NCBI GenBank assembly: GCA_937877595.1
Contig: CALFIY010000093.1
Coordinates: 1-22,373 of the forward strand
Direction of reading: 5' to 3'
Source: an uncultured Prevotella sp.
Lineage (GTDB): Bacteria; Bacteroidota; Bacteroidia; Bacteroidales; Bacteroidaceae
Length of the DNA: 22,373 bases
Position 1 is the stretch's first letter, and each line of letters starts with the position of its first letter. The translations under genes were made by a program, and so were the position numbers. This document shows positions 7,935-15,678 of the stretch, piece after piece. A model generated the notes under the pieces. That model did not search any database, was not told the DNA's origin, and was given only the letters and a program-made list of their open reading frames with translations.

Positions 7935-10385
7935 TTATATGTTTGCCACCGACATAATATTAGCAAACACTCCTGCCGCAGTAACCGATGCGCCGGCACC
8001 GTATCCCTGAATAAGCATAGGATATTCACGGTAACGCTCTGTCGTGAGAAGCACTATATTATTAGAACCCTCAAGGCTATAGAAAGGATGGCTGCTGTCG
8101 ACAGCACGTAGCGAGACACTGGTCTGTCCGTCTTCCATTGTGGCAACAAAGCGCCAGCGCTTGCCTTCTTTCTCCAACTCAAGCCGACGTTGCTCAAAGT
8201 CTTTGTCAAGTGTTGGCAACAGTCGCCAGAAGTCGTCTATCGTCCCACTGAAGAAACTGTCGGGAACAAATAGGTGTTTCACTACGTCGCTCTGCTCTAC
8301 CTGATAACCTGCTTCGCGAGTCAGGATAACCAACTTCCTCACCACGTCTGTTCCACTGAGATCAATTCTCGGGTCGGGCTCGCTATAGCCTTGCTCCTTT
8401 GCACGTCGCACAGTCTCTGAGAATGGCACGTCGGCAGATATCTCGTTGAAGATAAAGTTCAGCGTACCGCTGAGCACAGCCTCTATCTTCAGTATCTTGT
8501 CACCTGAATTGCGCAAGTCATTGATAGTACCGATTATTGGCAGACCCGCTCCGACGTTTGTCTCATATCGGAACCACACGCCACGATCGCGTGCCGTCTG
8601 CTTCAGTTTGAGATAATCTGCATAGTTGCCTGACGCCGCTATCTTGTTGGCTGCAATAACACTGATGTTATGCTCCAGCAGCGTTTGGTAAAGTGCCGAC
8701 ACTTCGCGGCTTGCCGTGCAGTCGACAAACACGCTGTTGAATATATTCATGCCTATCATCTCATCGCGCATCTGCGATGTCGATGACGGAGCACTGGCAG
8801 CCAGAAGTTCACGATAATTGTTGAGATCTATGCCGTCACGATTATATACGCCAGCCTTTGACGATGCAATACCTACGACATTAAGTTTCAGGCTATTGCG
8901 GAGCATCAGTTCTTCCTGCTGTGCACGTATCTGCTCTATGAGCATAGAGCCAACGGTTCCAACGCCACAGATAAACAAGTTGAGAACTTTATATTCTGAG
9001 AGGAAGAACGAGTCGTGAAGCACATTTAACGACTTGCGAAGGAAGCGCCCCTCCACAACAAAAGAGATATTGGTCTCCGATGCACCCTGTGCACAGGCTA
9101 TCACAGAGATACCGCTGCGTCCCAACGTGCCGAACAGTTTTCCTGCAATACCAGGCGTATGCTTCATGTTCTCGCCTACGATGGCTATTGTAGCCAAGCC
9201 ACTCTCGGCATGCATCGGGAACATTGCGCCAGTTTCTATCTCCTTTTTGAACTCTTCATTGAGCACATCGACTGCCGCTGTCGCATCCTCATCGCGTACA
9301 CCGATAGACGTAGAGTTTTCACTTGATGCCTGACTGACCATAAACACTGAGATGCCATTGCCGGCAAGACACGAAAAGATTCGTCTGTTGACGCCTATCA
9401 CGCCTACCATAGACAGACCTGTCACCGTTATAAGCGTGGTACCCTTGATACTGGATATACCCTTGATAGGCTTGCTGTCGTCGGCTATCTTATCTTTTAT
9501 TATGGTGCCGGGAGAAGAGGGATTGAAAGTGTTTTTTACCTTGATAGGAATATTCTTAACACAGACAGGATAAATTGTTGGCGGATAGACAACCTTGGCG
9601 CCGAAGTTGCACAACTCCATTGCCTCTACATAAGAAAGTTCGCTTATCGTGTAGGCGGCTTTGATAACACGTGGATCTGCTGTCATAAAGCCATCAACGT
9701 CAGTCCATATTTCCAGGACATCAGCATCCAGTGCTGCGGCAATGATTGCTGCTGTATAGTCAGAGCCTCCGCGCCCGAGATTTGTTGTCTCTCCTGTGTC
9801 ACGGTCACGACTGATAAAACCTGGAACAACAGGTATCGTACGGCAGCCGTTACCCTCTGTCTTCCATGAGGTAAAGGTTTCGCAAACCATGCGGTTTGTC
9901 AGTTCTGCGTCAAGCACTGACTTGCCGCCTTTTTTTGCTGTACGGATAAAGTCGCGGGAGTTGAAGCGTTTGCCACCAGATATGAGGGTTGCTACAATAT
10001 TGCTGCTCAGGCGCTCTCCATAACTGACGATAGTGGCCTGTGTCTTGGGACTTAAGTCATGGATAAGAAAAACTCCATAATAAATGCTACGCAACTGGTC
10101 GAACATTTCGTTGAGAGTTGCAGTGAGCGAGTCGTGGGCAGCACGGTCGCTTATTATGGCATCCACCATGTCGTGGTGGCGCTTCACTATTGCTTCAAAT
10201 TCGGTTTTATATCCTTCGTCGCCTGTAAGAGCCATCTTTGATGTGGCAATAAGTTTGTCGGTAATGCCGCCAAGTGCACTGACTACGACTATCACAGGCT
10301 GTGTCTCGCTCTCTACAATCTTCTGCAGACTGAGGATGCTATCTACGGAACCCACAGAAGTTCCGCCAAACTTCATTACTTTCAT
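7935..10385 (-). CDS. thrA: Bifunctional aspartokinase / homoserine dehydrogenase I
   Basis: This 816-residue fusion catalyses the first and third steps from aspartate to homoserine. The kinase domain shows KFGGTS at 5-10, the ERLSSN helix near 124-129 and LGRGGSDYTA at 203-212. Two ACT-like regulatory segments follow (about 317-365 and 397-445), the usual site for threonine feedback. The dehydrogenase domain starts with an NAD(P)-binding GxGxxG (Gly474, Gly476, Gly479) and continues with LSGTLNFIF and GYSEPDPRIDLSGTD. Length matches E. coli ThrA. It heads the operon with the ApgM-like gene and thrC. The start may be the ATG at 10385 or the one three codons later; the promoter box lies only 7 nt upstream of the first. 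No leader-peptide attenuator can fit in so short a leader. Confidence 0.97.
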   Translation of the reverse strand: MKVMKFGGTSVGSVDSILSLQKIVESETQPVIVVVSALGGITDKLIATSKMALTGDEGYKTEFEAIVKRHHDMVDAIISDRAAHDSLTATLNEMFDQLRSIYYGVFLIHDLSPKTQATIVSYGERLSSNIVATLISGGKRFNSRDFIRTAKKGGKSVLDAELTNRMVCETFTSWKTEGNGCRTIPVVPGFISRDRDTGETTNLGRGGSDYTAAIIAAALDADVLEIWTDVDGFMTADPRVIKAAYTISELSYVEAMELCNFGAKVVYPPTIYPVCVKNIPIKVKNTFNPSSPGTIIKDKIADDSKPIKGISSIKGTTLITVTGLSMVGVIGVNRRIFSCLAGNGISVFMVSQASSENSTSIGVRDEDATAAVDVLNEEFKKEIETGAMFPMHAESGLATIAIVGENMKHTPGIAGKLFGTLGRSGISVIACAQGASETNISFVVEGRFLRKSLNVLHDSFFLSEYKVLNLFICGVGTVGSMLIEQIRAQQEELMLRNSLKLNVVGIASSKAGVYNRDGIDLNNYRELLAASAPSSTSQMRDEMIGMNIFNSVFVDCTASREVSALYQTLLEHNISVIAANKIAASGNYADYLKLKQTARDRGVWFRYETNVGAGLPIIGTINDLRNSGDKILKIEAVLSGTLNFIFNEISADVPFSETVRRAKEQGYSEPDPRIDLSGTDVVRKLVILTREAGYQVEQSDVVKHLFVPDSFFSGTIDDFWRLLPTLDKDFEQRRLELEKEGKRWRFVATMEDGQTSVSLRAVDSSHPFYSLEGSNNIVLLTTERYREYPMLIQGYGAGASVTAAGVFANIMSVANI

Positions 10386-10392
10386 ACGGGCG

Positions 10393-10400
10393 CAAAATTA
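10393..10400 (-). promoter_or_regulatory. thrA operon promoter, -7 box
   Basis: On the minus strand TAATTTTG matches TAnnTTTG exactly and ends 7 nt before the thrA ATG, so the message would be almost leaderless. The -33 region (about 10420) has TGG rather than TTG and overlaps the putative terminator of the preceding glycosyltransferase gene. Confidence 0.6.
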
Positions 10401-10410
10401 CGACATTTTT

Positions 10411-10435
10411 ATAAAAACCATGCAGAACAGCATAA
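10411..10435 (-). terminator. Possible weak terminator of the glycosyltransferase operon
   Basis: On the minus strand TTATGC (10435-10430) pairs with GCATGG (10423-10418), four Watson-Crick and two G-U pairs around a 6-nt loop, followed at once by five T. It lies just past the glycosyltransferase stop at 10443 and before the thrA promoter, a sensible place to separate the units. The stem is short, so termination may be partial. Confidence 0.4.
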
Positions 10436-10442
10436 ATCTTTG

Positions 10443-11651
10443 CTATTTTCCGTGCGTTGTGTGAAGGAAATCTGTATTTTTTCTGTCAATATGTAATATG
10501 TTTCGCATCATACTGACTACAAGTTTAGGCATTGCCACCGCCCGATGCAGAACTGCCCTCGTACGCAACTGCGAAGGTATGGCAAGCCAAAGCGACACCA
10601 TGAGCAACAGCGCAAGTATCCACCACTTTACACTATGTACAGGCGAAACGAATAGCACGATGAGCGATATCAGCGGTACCACAGCAAGCAGTATGGAGCG
10701 CGGAATAAGAGTCTGCTGAAGGGTCTTGTCCAGATAGTCAATGTTGAATGTCAGCACAGCCTTTGGAACGCATGGCAACATGAGAAACAGCGTCTGCACC
10801 TGTCCTGTTATCCAGCGCTGGCGCTGACGTTGGAAGTTGTCGCTGCTGTTTACCTTCTCGTCGCGGACATGAATGTCTGGCTCAAACTTCACAAATATTC
10901 GCTCGCGCATCAGAATGGCTTCAAGTTCACGGTCTTCCACGGCACTCTTCAACAGTATTACGTGTTCAGCAAACCAGTTATAGACAAAACACATGCCTGA
11001 ACCTATCAAAGCAGAAGACAAGCCGATGGCATTGTGGGCCTTGCGGAAAATAGTATTGTTGATTTCCTCACTGACGCCGTCGAGCACTGCTATTGAGTTG
11101 TCACTATTCTTGGCACAGCGGTGACACTGTATTGCCTGCCACCCTTGCTTGCATATAGAATTGAGCCGCAGCAGGAAGTCGGGCTCCACCACATTGTCTG
11201 CATCGAGTACAACAACGCGCAGTTGCTCTGTTGTCTTGCTCTGCACAGCGGTTGGAATACCCTGGCGCTGTAACTCTGCCATGGCATACTGCATTGCCTT
11301 GGCCTTGCTGCTTTTTTCAAATTGCGGAGTGAGCAGCATGACGGGCAGTTGGCGCAGTCGCTCATTGGTATCATCGCTCATGTGGTCGGATATAACAACT
11401 ACGCGAAAAAGTTCTGAAGGATACTGCTGGTTGAGAAACGTCTCGACAGAGCCAACTATCACATTATCTTCATGGTATGCAGGAAACAGGATGACAAACG
11501 GAGTCAACGCACCGGTATCTTTTGCTGCGTTACTGCGTCTCCTGCATCCGCCGAAAAGCGATGCTGTAGCAAAAAAAACGACGTACCCGACCGAACAGGC
11601 TATAACACACCATAAGAGTATGTCGAGAACATGGCAAAACGTGTAAAGCAT
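10443..11651 (-). CDS. Membrane family-2 glycosyltransferase (complete motif set)
   Basis: The 402-residue protein has one N-terminal membrane segment (about 10-32), a cytoplasmic GT-A domain, and two membrane segments near 308-350, the layout of processive or PgaC-like family-2 transferases. Motifs are complete: VVISDH with Asp89, the DxD in VVLDADN (Asp150, Asp152), ED at 239-240 and QRQRW at 276-280. It is clearly paralogous to the gene just upstream, sharing EEINNTIFR, AIGLS and the G-S-G-M segment. Donor and acceptor sugars cannot be read from the sequence. It is the last gene of the polysaccharide locus, 6 bp after its paralogue and 57 bp before thrA. It probably adds a sugar to the lipid-linked repeat unit or makes a short homopolymer. 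Confidence 0.92.
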   Translation of the reverse strand: MLYTFCHVLDILLWCVIACSVGYVVFFATASLFGGCRRRSNAAKDTGALTPFVILFPAYHEDNVIVGSVETFLNQQYPSELFRVVVISDHMSDDTNERLRQLPVMLLTPQFEKSSKAKAMQYAMAELQRQGIPTAVQSKTTEQLRVVVLDADNVVEPDFLLRLNSICKQGWQAIQCHRCAKNSDNSIAVLDGVSEEINNTIFRKAHNAIGLSSALIGSGMCFVYNWFAEHVILLKSAVEDRELEAILMRERIFVKFEPDIHVRDEKVNSSDNFQRQRQRWITGQVQTLFLMLPCVPKAVLTFNIDYLDKTLQQTLIPRSILLAVVPLISLIVLFVSPVHSVKWWILALLLMVSLWLAIPSQLRTRAVLHRAVAMPKLVVSMMRNILHIDRKNTDFLHTTHGK

Positions 11652-11657
11652 CTTGTG

Positions 11658-12842
11658 TTATTTACTTCTGCCGGATATTGCTTTGATGCGCTTCTCTGCT
11701 GTCTCAAACAACGCTACGACATGACGCAAACCAGGTATTGACTGCATCAGAATGAGCGGTGAGCGCAAAAAAGTGGAGTTCCAGTACTTGTCAACAAGAT
11801 AGTCGGGAGTTGCCATGGCAAAGACAAGGAGGACAGCAGCAAATAATCCCCACCACTTTAGCGCCAGTGTCAAGTATACAAACGGAAGTATTACCCCCAT
11901 GCCGATGATTAGTGCCATCAGTATCATTCGTGGCAACAGAAGCCACTGTATTATCTTGTCTGCCCAGTCATAATGCTGGTTAAAAATGGCCACTGGCAGA
12001 TATTTCACGTTGTGGAGAGCACTGAATATCTGTGTCTTTATCCAGCGACCGCGCTGGCGATTGAAGTCTGTCGCATTGCGCGTCTTCTCGTCAAACACAT
12101 AGATATCGTCGAAATAGTCTACATAGATATGCTGACGCATCAGCAAGGCCTCGAGTTCCTTGTCTTCCCACGTGGCTTTCGTGTTCATAATATTGGTCTT
12201 AAACCAATTAAAATCAAACGCCATGCCCGACCCTGCTATAGCAGCAGAAAGTCCGAGCGCAATGTGGCCACGACGGAATATCGTATTGTTTATTTCCTCA
12301 AAGATAGCATCCATACGCGCCGCAGCAGTGTCTCTGTTGCGCGAAAGTCGATGCGCCTGTATGGCCTTCGTTCCTGCTGTCTCCATGGCATCGTTCATTC
12401 GCTCAAGGAAATCATTCTCTATAATGTTGCCGGCATCAAGTATGACAACGATATCATATATTTTGAACTGCGGCAGATTGTTTATAGCCAGTTGCAGCGA
12501 CTTCGCCTTTGTACTTGTTTCAAAATTTGGCGTCAGCAGCGTTACCGGCTGCTGTGCCAGATGGAAATTCGTTATCTCAGTGTTATGATCGGATATCACT
12601 GTAATATCAAACAGCCGCTGCGGATAACTCTGCGCCAGAGCGGACATAACAGTCTGCTCAACGCTGCTGTTCTTATATGAGGGTATGAGAATTATAAAGC
12701 GGTTCTGATATTTTGATTTCGGTATGTCGCCTCGGCGTAAAAACAAAGCCGCGATGGTGTATACCAACATATAGAACACCGTGATGGCTGCTATTGCAAA
12801 CAGGGTCCAGTCAACTATGTACAAAAACTTCCAGAAGTCCAT
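11658..12842 (-). CDS. Membrane family-2 glycosyltransferase with an altered DxD motif
   Basis: This 394-residue protein is a tandem paralogue of the next gene downstream and has the same layout: an N-terminal membrane segment at about 15-35, a GT-A domain, and two C-terminal membrane segments near 303-350. VISDH (Asp85), WED (Glu226, Asp227) and QRGRW (263-267) are present. The expected DxD reads D-A-G (Asp136, Ala137, Gly138), so the second metal-binding aspartate is missing. The protein could be catalytically altered, use a different donor geometry, or act as a partner of its paralogue. The gene starts 4 bp after the stop of the upstream glycosyltransferase and ends 6 bp before the next, so the three are surely one operon. 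Confidence 0.92.
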   Translation of the reverse strand: MDFWKFLYIVDWTLFAIAAITVFYMLVYTIAALFLRRGDIPKSKYQNRFIILIPSYKNSSVEQTVMSALAQSYPQRLFDITVISDHNTEITNFHLAQQPVTLLTPNFETSTKAKSLQLAINNLPQFKIYDIVVILDAGNIIENDFLERMNDAMETAGTKAIQAHRLSRNRDTAAARMDAIFEEINNTIFRRGHIALGLSAAIAGSGMAFDFNWFKTNIMNTKATWEDKELEALLMRQHIYVDYFDDIYVFDEKTRNATDFNRQRGRWIKTQIFSALHNVKYLPVAIFNQHYDWADKIIQWLLLPRMILMALIIGMGVILPFVYLTLALKWWGLFAAVLLVFAMATPDYLVDKYWNSTFLRSPLILMQSIPGLRHVVALFETAEKRIKAISGRSK

Positions 12843-12846
12843 ATAG

Positions 12847-13764
12847 TTATTTTTTCTTTATAAAATCCTTTATTCCATTCATGGTGGCCTTCACCAAATC
12901 GAAGCGACGGGCGAAAGCATATTTTAAGATGTCGCGCGCTGCCACGACAAACATCATATACGCGTAAGAGCAAAGCCGCTCTGCGCGCGACACGGTGTTA
13001 CGGCTTACGAAGAGCAGACGATTGCGCGTAATATAATAGGTACGCAAGGGCGAAGACTGTCCTGTAGACTGGCTCTCCTTATGGAAGATGCTTAGGGCAG
13101 GCTCATACCATATACTGTAACCTGCACGGCGGAACATCATCGACCAGTCAAGTTCTTCATAGTACAGGAAATAGCACTCAGGCATCAGTCCTACGTTTTT
13201 CAGCGCCTCACGCTTAATCATCATTGCCGCGCCATGAGCGTATGGAGTCTCATGGGCAGTATTAAACTGTCCATCGTCATACTGCCCGAAACCTATGGCA
13301 CGGTTACGGAGCGTAACTGCAGTGAGCGGCGTGTAGCCAGCGTATTGTATTGGATTGCTGCCCCATGCAAAACGTATCTTGGGGCATACTACGGCTATTT
13401 TTTCGTCAGATTGCAGTCGGCCTATCAGCGGTTGAAACATTCCAAAGCCGATTATACCGCTCCCGTCCTGTCTGAAGAAAGTGTCGTTGTTTACAAAGAA
13501 GAGGTATCTGCCCGTAGAATTTCTGACACCAAGGTTGTTGCCTCCAGCAAAGCCAAGATTTTCCTCGCTACGCACAGCCTTTACCTTTGGGAAATGCTCT
13601 TTGACAACTGCTGCTTCGTCAGTCCTTGAACCATTGTCAACGACAACCACTTCTACCCTTTCATCGTCAAGAGGCAGGGTGGCTATCAGTTCCAGCGTAT
13701 CGCTCAGTCCGTTATAGTTTACTGTGATGAACGACAGCAGGCAGTCTCCGTGTGGTTCAGTCAT
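12847..13764 (-). CDS. Family-2 glycosyltransferase, rhamnosyltransferase-like
   Basis: The 305-residue protein is a soluble or peripheral GT-A transferase of the rhamnosyltransferase (WbbL-like) type. It shows FITVNYNG at the start, VVVDNGS, NLGFAGGNN, and FVNNDT in place of DxD, as usual for this group. Further along are GAAMMIKREAL and FLYYEELDWSMMFRRAGY, where the EELD/W segment marks the catalytic base region. The frame stays open to 13803, but the promoter box at 13793-13800 lies within that extension, so the ATG at 13764 is the start. It opens the second transcription unit of the polysaccharide locus. A rhamnose or other deoxyhexose donor is plausible but not shown. Confidence 0.93.
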   Translation of the reverse strand: MTEPHGDCLLSFITVNYNGLSDTLELIATLPLDDERVEVVVVDNGSRTDEAAVVKEHFPKVKAVRSEENLGFAGGNNLGVRNSTGRYLFFVNNDTFFRQDGSGIIGFGMFQPLIGRLQSDEKIAVVCPKIRFAWGSNPIQYAGYTPLTAVTLRNRAIGFGQYDDGQFNTAHETPYAHGAAMMIKREALKNVGLMPECYFLYYEELDWSMMFRRAGYSIWYEPALSIFHKESQSTGQSSPLRTYYITRNRLLFVSRNTVSRAERLCSYAYMMFVVAARDILKYAFARRFDLVKATMNGIKDFIKKK

Positions 13765-13792
13765 TGATGCTGGCTTATTGCTTAGTGCTCTG

Positions 13793-13800
13793 CAAAAGTA
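13793..13800 (-). promoter_or_regulatory. Promoter -7 box for the three-glycosyltransferase operon
   Basis: On the minus strand TACTTTTG matches TAnnTTTG exactly. A start near 13787 gives a leader of about 22 nt to the ATG at 13764 and excludes the longer open frame. No convincing -33 TTG is seen at 19-21 nt. Confidence 0.6.
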
Positions 13801-13884
13801 CACAAAAAATTCAATAACCCTGCTTTTCGCCTTAAATATTACAAACTTATTTTTCGTTTATTATTTCATTTTCTAAAATCTTTG

Positions 13885-13892
13885 TATCTTTG
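13885..13892 (+). promoter_or_regulatory. Promoter -7 box for the SGNH hydrolase gene
   Basis: TATCTTTG is an exact TAnnTTTG match. The start site would fall near 13897, giving a leader of about 25 nt that is almost wholly taken up by the inverted repeat at 13898-13915. The -33 region is AT-rich without a clear TTG. Confidence 0.6.
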
Positions 13893-13897
13893 AGTCG

Positions 13898-13915
13898 AAT
13901 AAGAATAATCTTATT
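13898..13915 (+). repeat. Inverted repeat in the SGNH gene leader
   Basis: AATAAGA (13898-13904) and TCTTATT (13909-13915) form a perfect 7-bp dyad around a 4-nt centre. It begins at about the expected transcription start and ends 7 nt before the ATG. It could be a protein operator or an RNA hairpin near the ribosome entry site. There is no T-run, so it is not a terminator. Confidence 0.6.
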
Positions 13916-13922
13916 ATAAAGT

Positions 13923-14777
13923 ATGACGCCAAAACGACTTGCCTTTGTCTGCTGTGCTCTGCTACCACTTATTGGCATAGCACTGGCAATCATTCACATA
14001 CATAGCACATGGTTGCCTAAGATGCGGCCTGTAGAAAAGGAACTTCCATATACTATCAGTCCGCGCCGTTCGGACAGCCTGCGGATAGTTATGATTGGTG
14101 ACAGTTGGGCAGGAATTCATAACGCTGGGGGATATGATATCCAATTACAGAAAATGATTGCCGCAGAAACAGGAGAGAAAGTCAGTTTCAAATCAAGTGG
14201 ACTTGGCGGAGCAAAGAGTGGTGACATCTACAAACTTATGTTCGGACACGCTACGTATGATGGCGACAAGAAATACAGCACCCGCTCCCTGCTGGCGGCA
14301 CATCCTGACTACTGCATTGTCTCTGCAGGAATTAACGACGCTGCTGCAAACATTGGCTATGACACATATCATCACAACCTTAGCCTCATCGTAGATTGGC
14401 TTATTAAATGCGATATCACACCTGTTATTATTGAAATACCCGACGTCAATCTGCAACTCCTTTACAGCGGAAAGCCTGTGTACGACAAATTTACCGACTG
14501 GCTTCGCTCGTGTATTGCGCACTGCGATATGTACAATGTCAGCGGCTATCGGCTCGTTCAGCAAAAGATGATGGAACAAGACAGAAGCACGGCTGGCAAG
14601 ATAGTATATATTGACAAGGATAAATGGAACCGAGACGGATATCGTGACACAGAACAATTATATTCAGACGAGCAAATCCACCTGAACAGTTATGGTTACA
14701 GAAAACTTGACTCGTGTATTGCTACCATGGTAGCAGCCGATGTAAAGCGACGCCGGCAACAGAACATCCAACAATAA
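13923..14777 (+). CDS. Membrane-anchored SGNH/GDSL hydrolase
   Basis: SGNH hydrolases remove or transfer acyl groups. The 284-residue protein has an N-terminal membrane anchor (about 8-27), so the catalytic domain is probably periplasmic. Block I is IGDSW with Ser61, block II SSGLGG with Gly95, and block III GIND with Asn138. Block V is DEQIHLN with His253; Glu250 sits where the Asp of DxxH is expected (Asp249 is one residue off). It is the only plus-strand gene inside the polysaccharide locus. Its last 56 bp overlap the 3' end of the acyltransferase gene on the other strand. A role in removing or moving acyl groups on the same polysaccharide is a reasonable inference. Donor and target are unknown. 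Confidence 0.9.
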   Translation: MTPKRLAFVCCALLPLIGIALAIIHIHSTWLPKMRPVEKELPYTISPRRSDSLRIVMIGDSWAGIHNAGGYDIQLQKMIAAETGEKVSFKSSGLGGAKSGDIYKLMFGHATYDGDKKYSTRSLLAAHPDYCIVSAGINDAAANIGYDTYHHNLSLIVDWLIKCDITPVIIEIPDVNLQLLYSGKPVYDKFTDWLRSCIAHCDMYNVSGYRLVQQKMMEQDRSTAGKIVYIDKDKWNRDGYRDTEQLYSDEQIHLNSYGYRKLDSCIATMVAADVKRRRQQNIQQ

Positions 14778-15678
14778 GCAGCAAAGTAACTACATCGTGA
14801 TATTGGGTACTTACTTGCAACATATTCTGTGTGATTGCAGTAAAGAGAATCGTCTGAATAAGATAAACCTCCAAACTGGCATTGCCGATAAGTGCTGTCA
14901 CATGCCGTACAGCACTGCCCAAGTAGCGGCTCAGCAGACAAAACACAAGAACGAATGTGGGCAGAAGGAAGAAAACCGAAAAATACTTAAACTCATAGAT
15001 TGTGTGATGCTTTGGAAATAAAACAGCAAATAAAGGGATGCCAACCAGAAGACATATATAGTATGCCGTGTTATTTCCTGCTGACTTTATCTGTTTTGCT
15101 ATATACATTCCGAAGAGGAAAGCAGGAATTCTGTACAGCAAGAAAAAGTGTGAACGGTCTATGAGTTGCTTTTCTGCAATAAAATAACTTGCCACGGCTA
15201 TCGCCACAGAGATACAAAGCAACAGGATATCCTGATTGCGGTGGAAGAGCCACCATGCTAAAGGCGCTATAAGATACAGGAAAAGTATGGACGGTACATA
15301 CCACTCGAAATATTCTGTTTGCGTCCAAAAGCCTAACGTACTGTAACGCCACAGATATGCAAGCAGTCCGTCATGGAAAAGAAGCACGCTGGCAACTACA
15401 CCTATTATATAATATGTAGGGAAAATTCGTTTCAGCCTTTTTGCATAGAAACTAAGCAAACTATTATTCCGTTGTAGCGAATAATAAAGTCCCAAGCCTG
15501 AAACAAACATAAAGATCTCAACGCCAGCATAGCCGTATTGTGCAATGAAACCAAGTGGTTTCAATGAAATAAACCTGAAATGAAGCATCATTATCCACAA
15601 AATCGCCCAGCCCATAAGTTCTGAGCGATATGTGGACACATCACTTATTTGAAAAATCTTATTAAACCCTCGAAGCAC
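14722..15678 (-). CDS. Acyltransferase 3 family membrane protein
   Basis: AT3 proteins move acetyl or other acyl groups across the inner membrane to sugars. This 318-residue protein is almost wholly hydrophobic, with about ten predicted membrane segments, as in the family. The N-terminal signature YRSELMGWAILWIMMLH holds Arg18 and His33. The start is a GTG at 15678 that overlaps the end of the upstream Wzy-like gene by 17 bp, implying translational coupling. The next Met, residue 22, lies inside the first helix and is too late. At 318 residues it is slightly short for the family. The 3' end overlaps the convergent SGNH gene by 56 bp. It probably acylates the polysaccharide made by this locus. 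Confidence 0.9.
   Translation of the reverse strand: MLRGFNKIFQISDVSTYRSELMGWAILWIMMLHFRFISLKPLGFIAQYGYAGVEIFMFVSGLGLYYSLQRNNSLLSFYAKRLKRIFPTYYIIGVVASVLLFHDGLLAYLWRYSTLGFWTQTEYFEWYVPSILFLYLIAPLAWWLFHRNQDILLLCISVAIAVASYFIAEKQLIDRSHFFLLYRIPAFLFGMYIAKQIKSAGNNTAYYICLLVGIPLFAVLFPKHHTIYEFKYFSVFFLLPTFVLVFCLLSRYLGSAVRHVTALIGNASLEVYLIQTILFTAITQNMLQVSTQYHDVVTLLLIVGCSVAGVALHRLLPW

Noticed and set aside
7147..8010. 287-codon plus-strand open frame opposite the ApgM-like gene and the 3' end of thrA
   Set aside because: It is antisense to two clearly assigned enzymes and has no recognisable motif or promoter.
11973..12680. 235-codon plus-strand open frame opposite a glycosyltransferase gene
   Set aside because: It is a shadow of a conserved coding frame, with no motif, signal or promoter.
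13765..13803. N-terminal extension of the rhamnosyltransferase-like gene to 13803
   Set aside because: The promoter box at 13793-13800 lies in it, and family members begin near the FITVNYNG strand.
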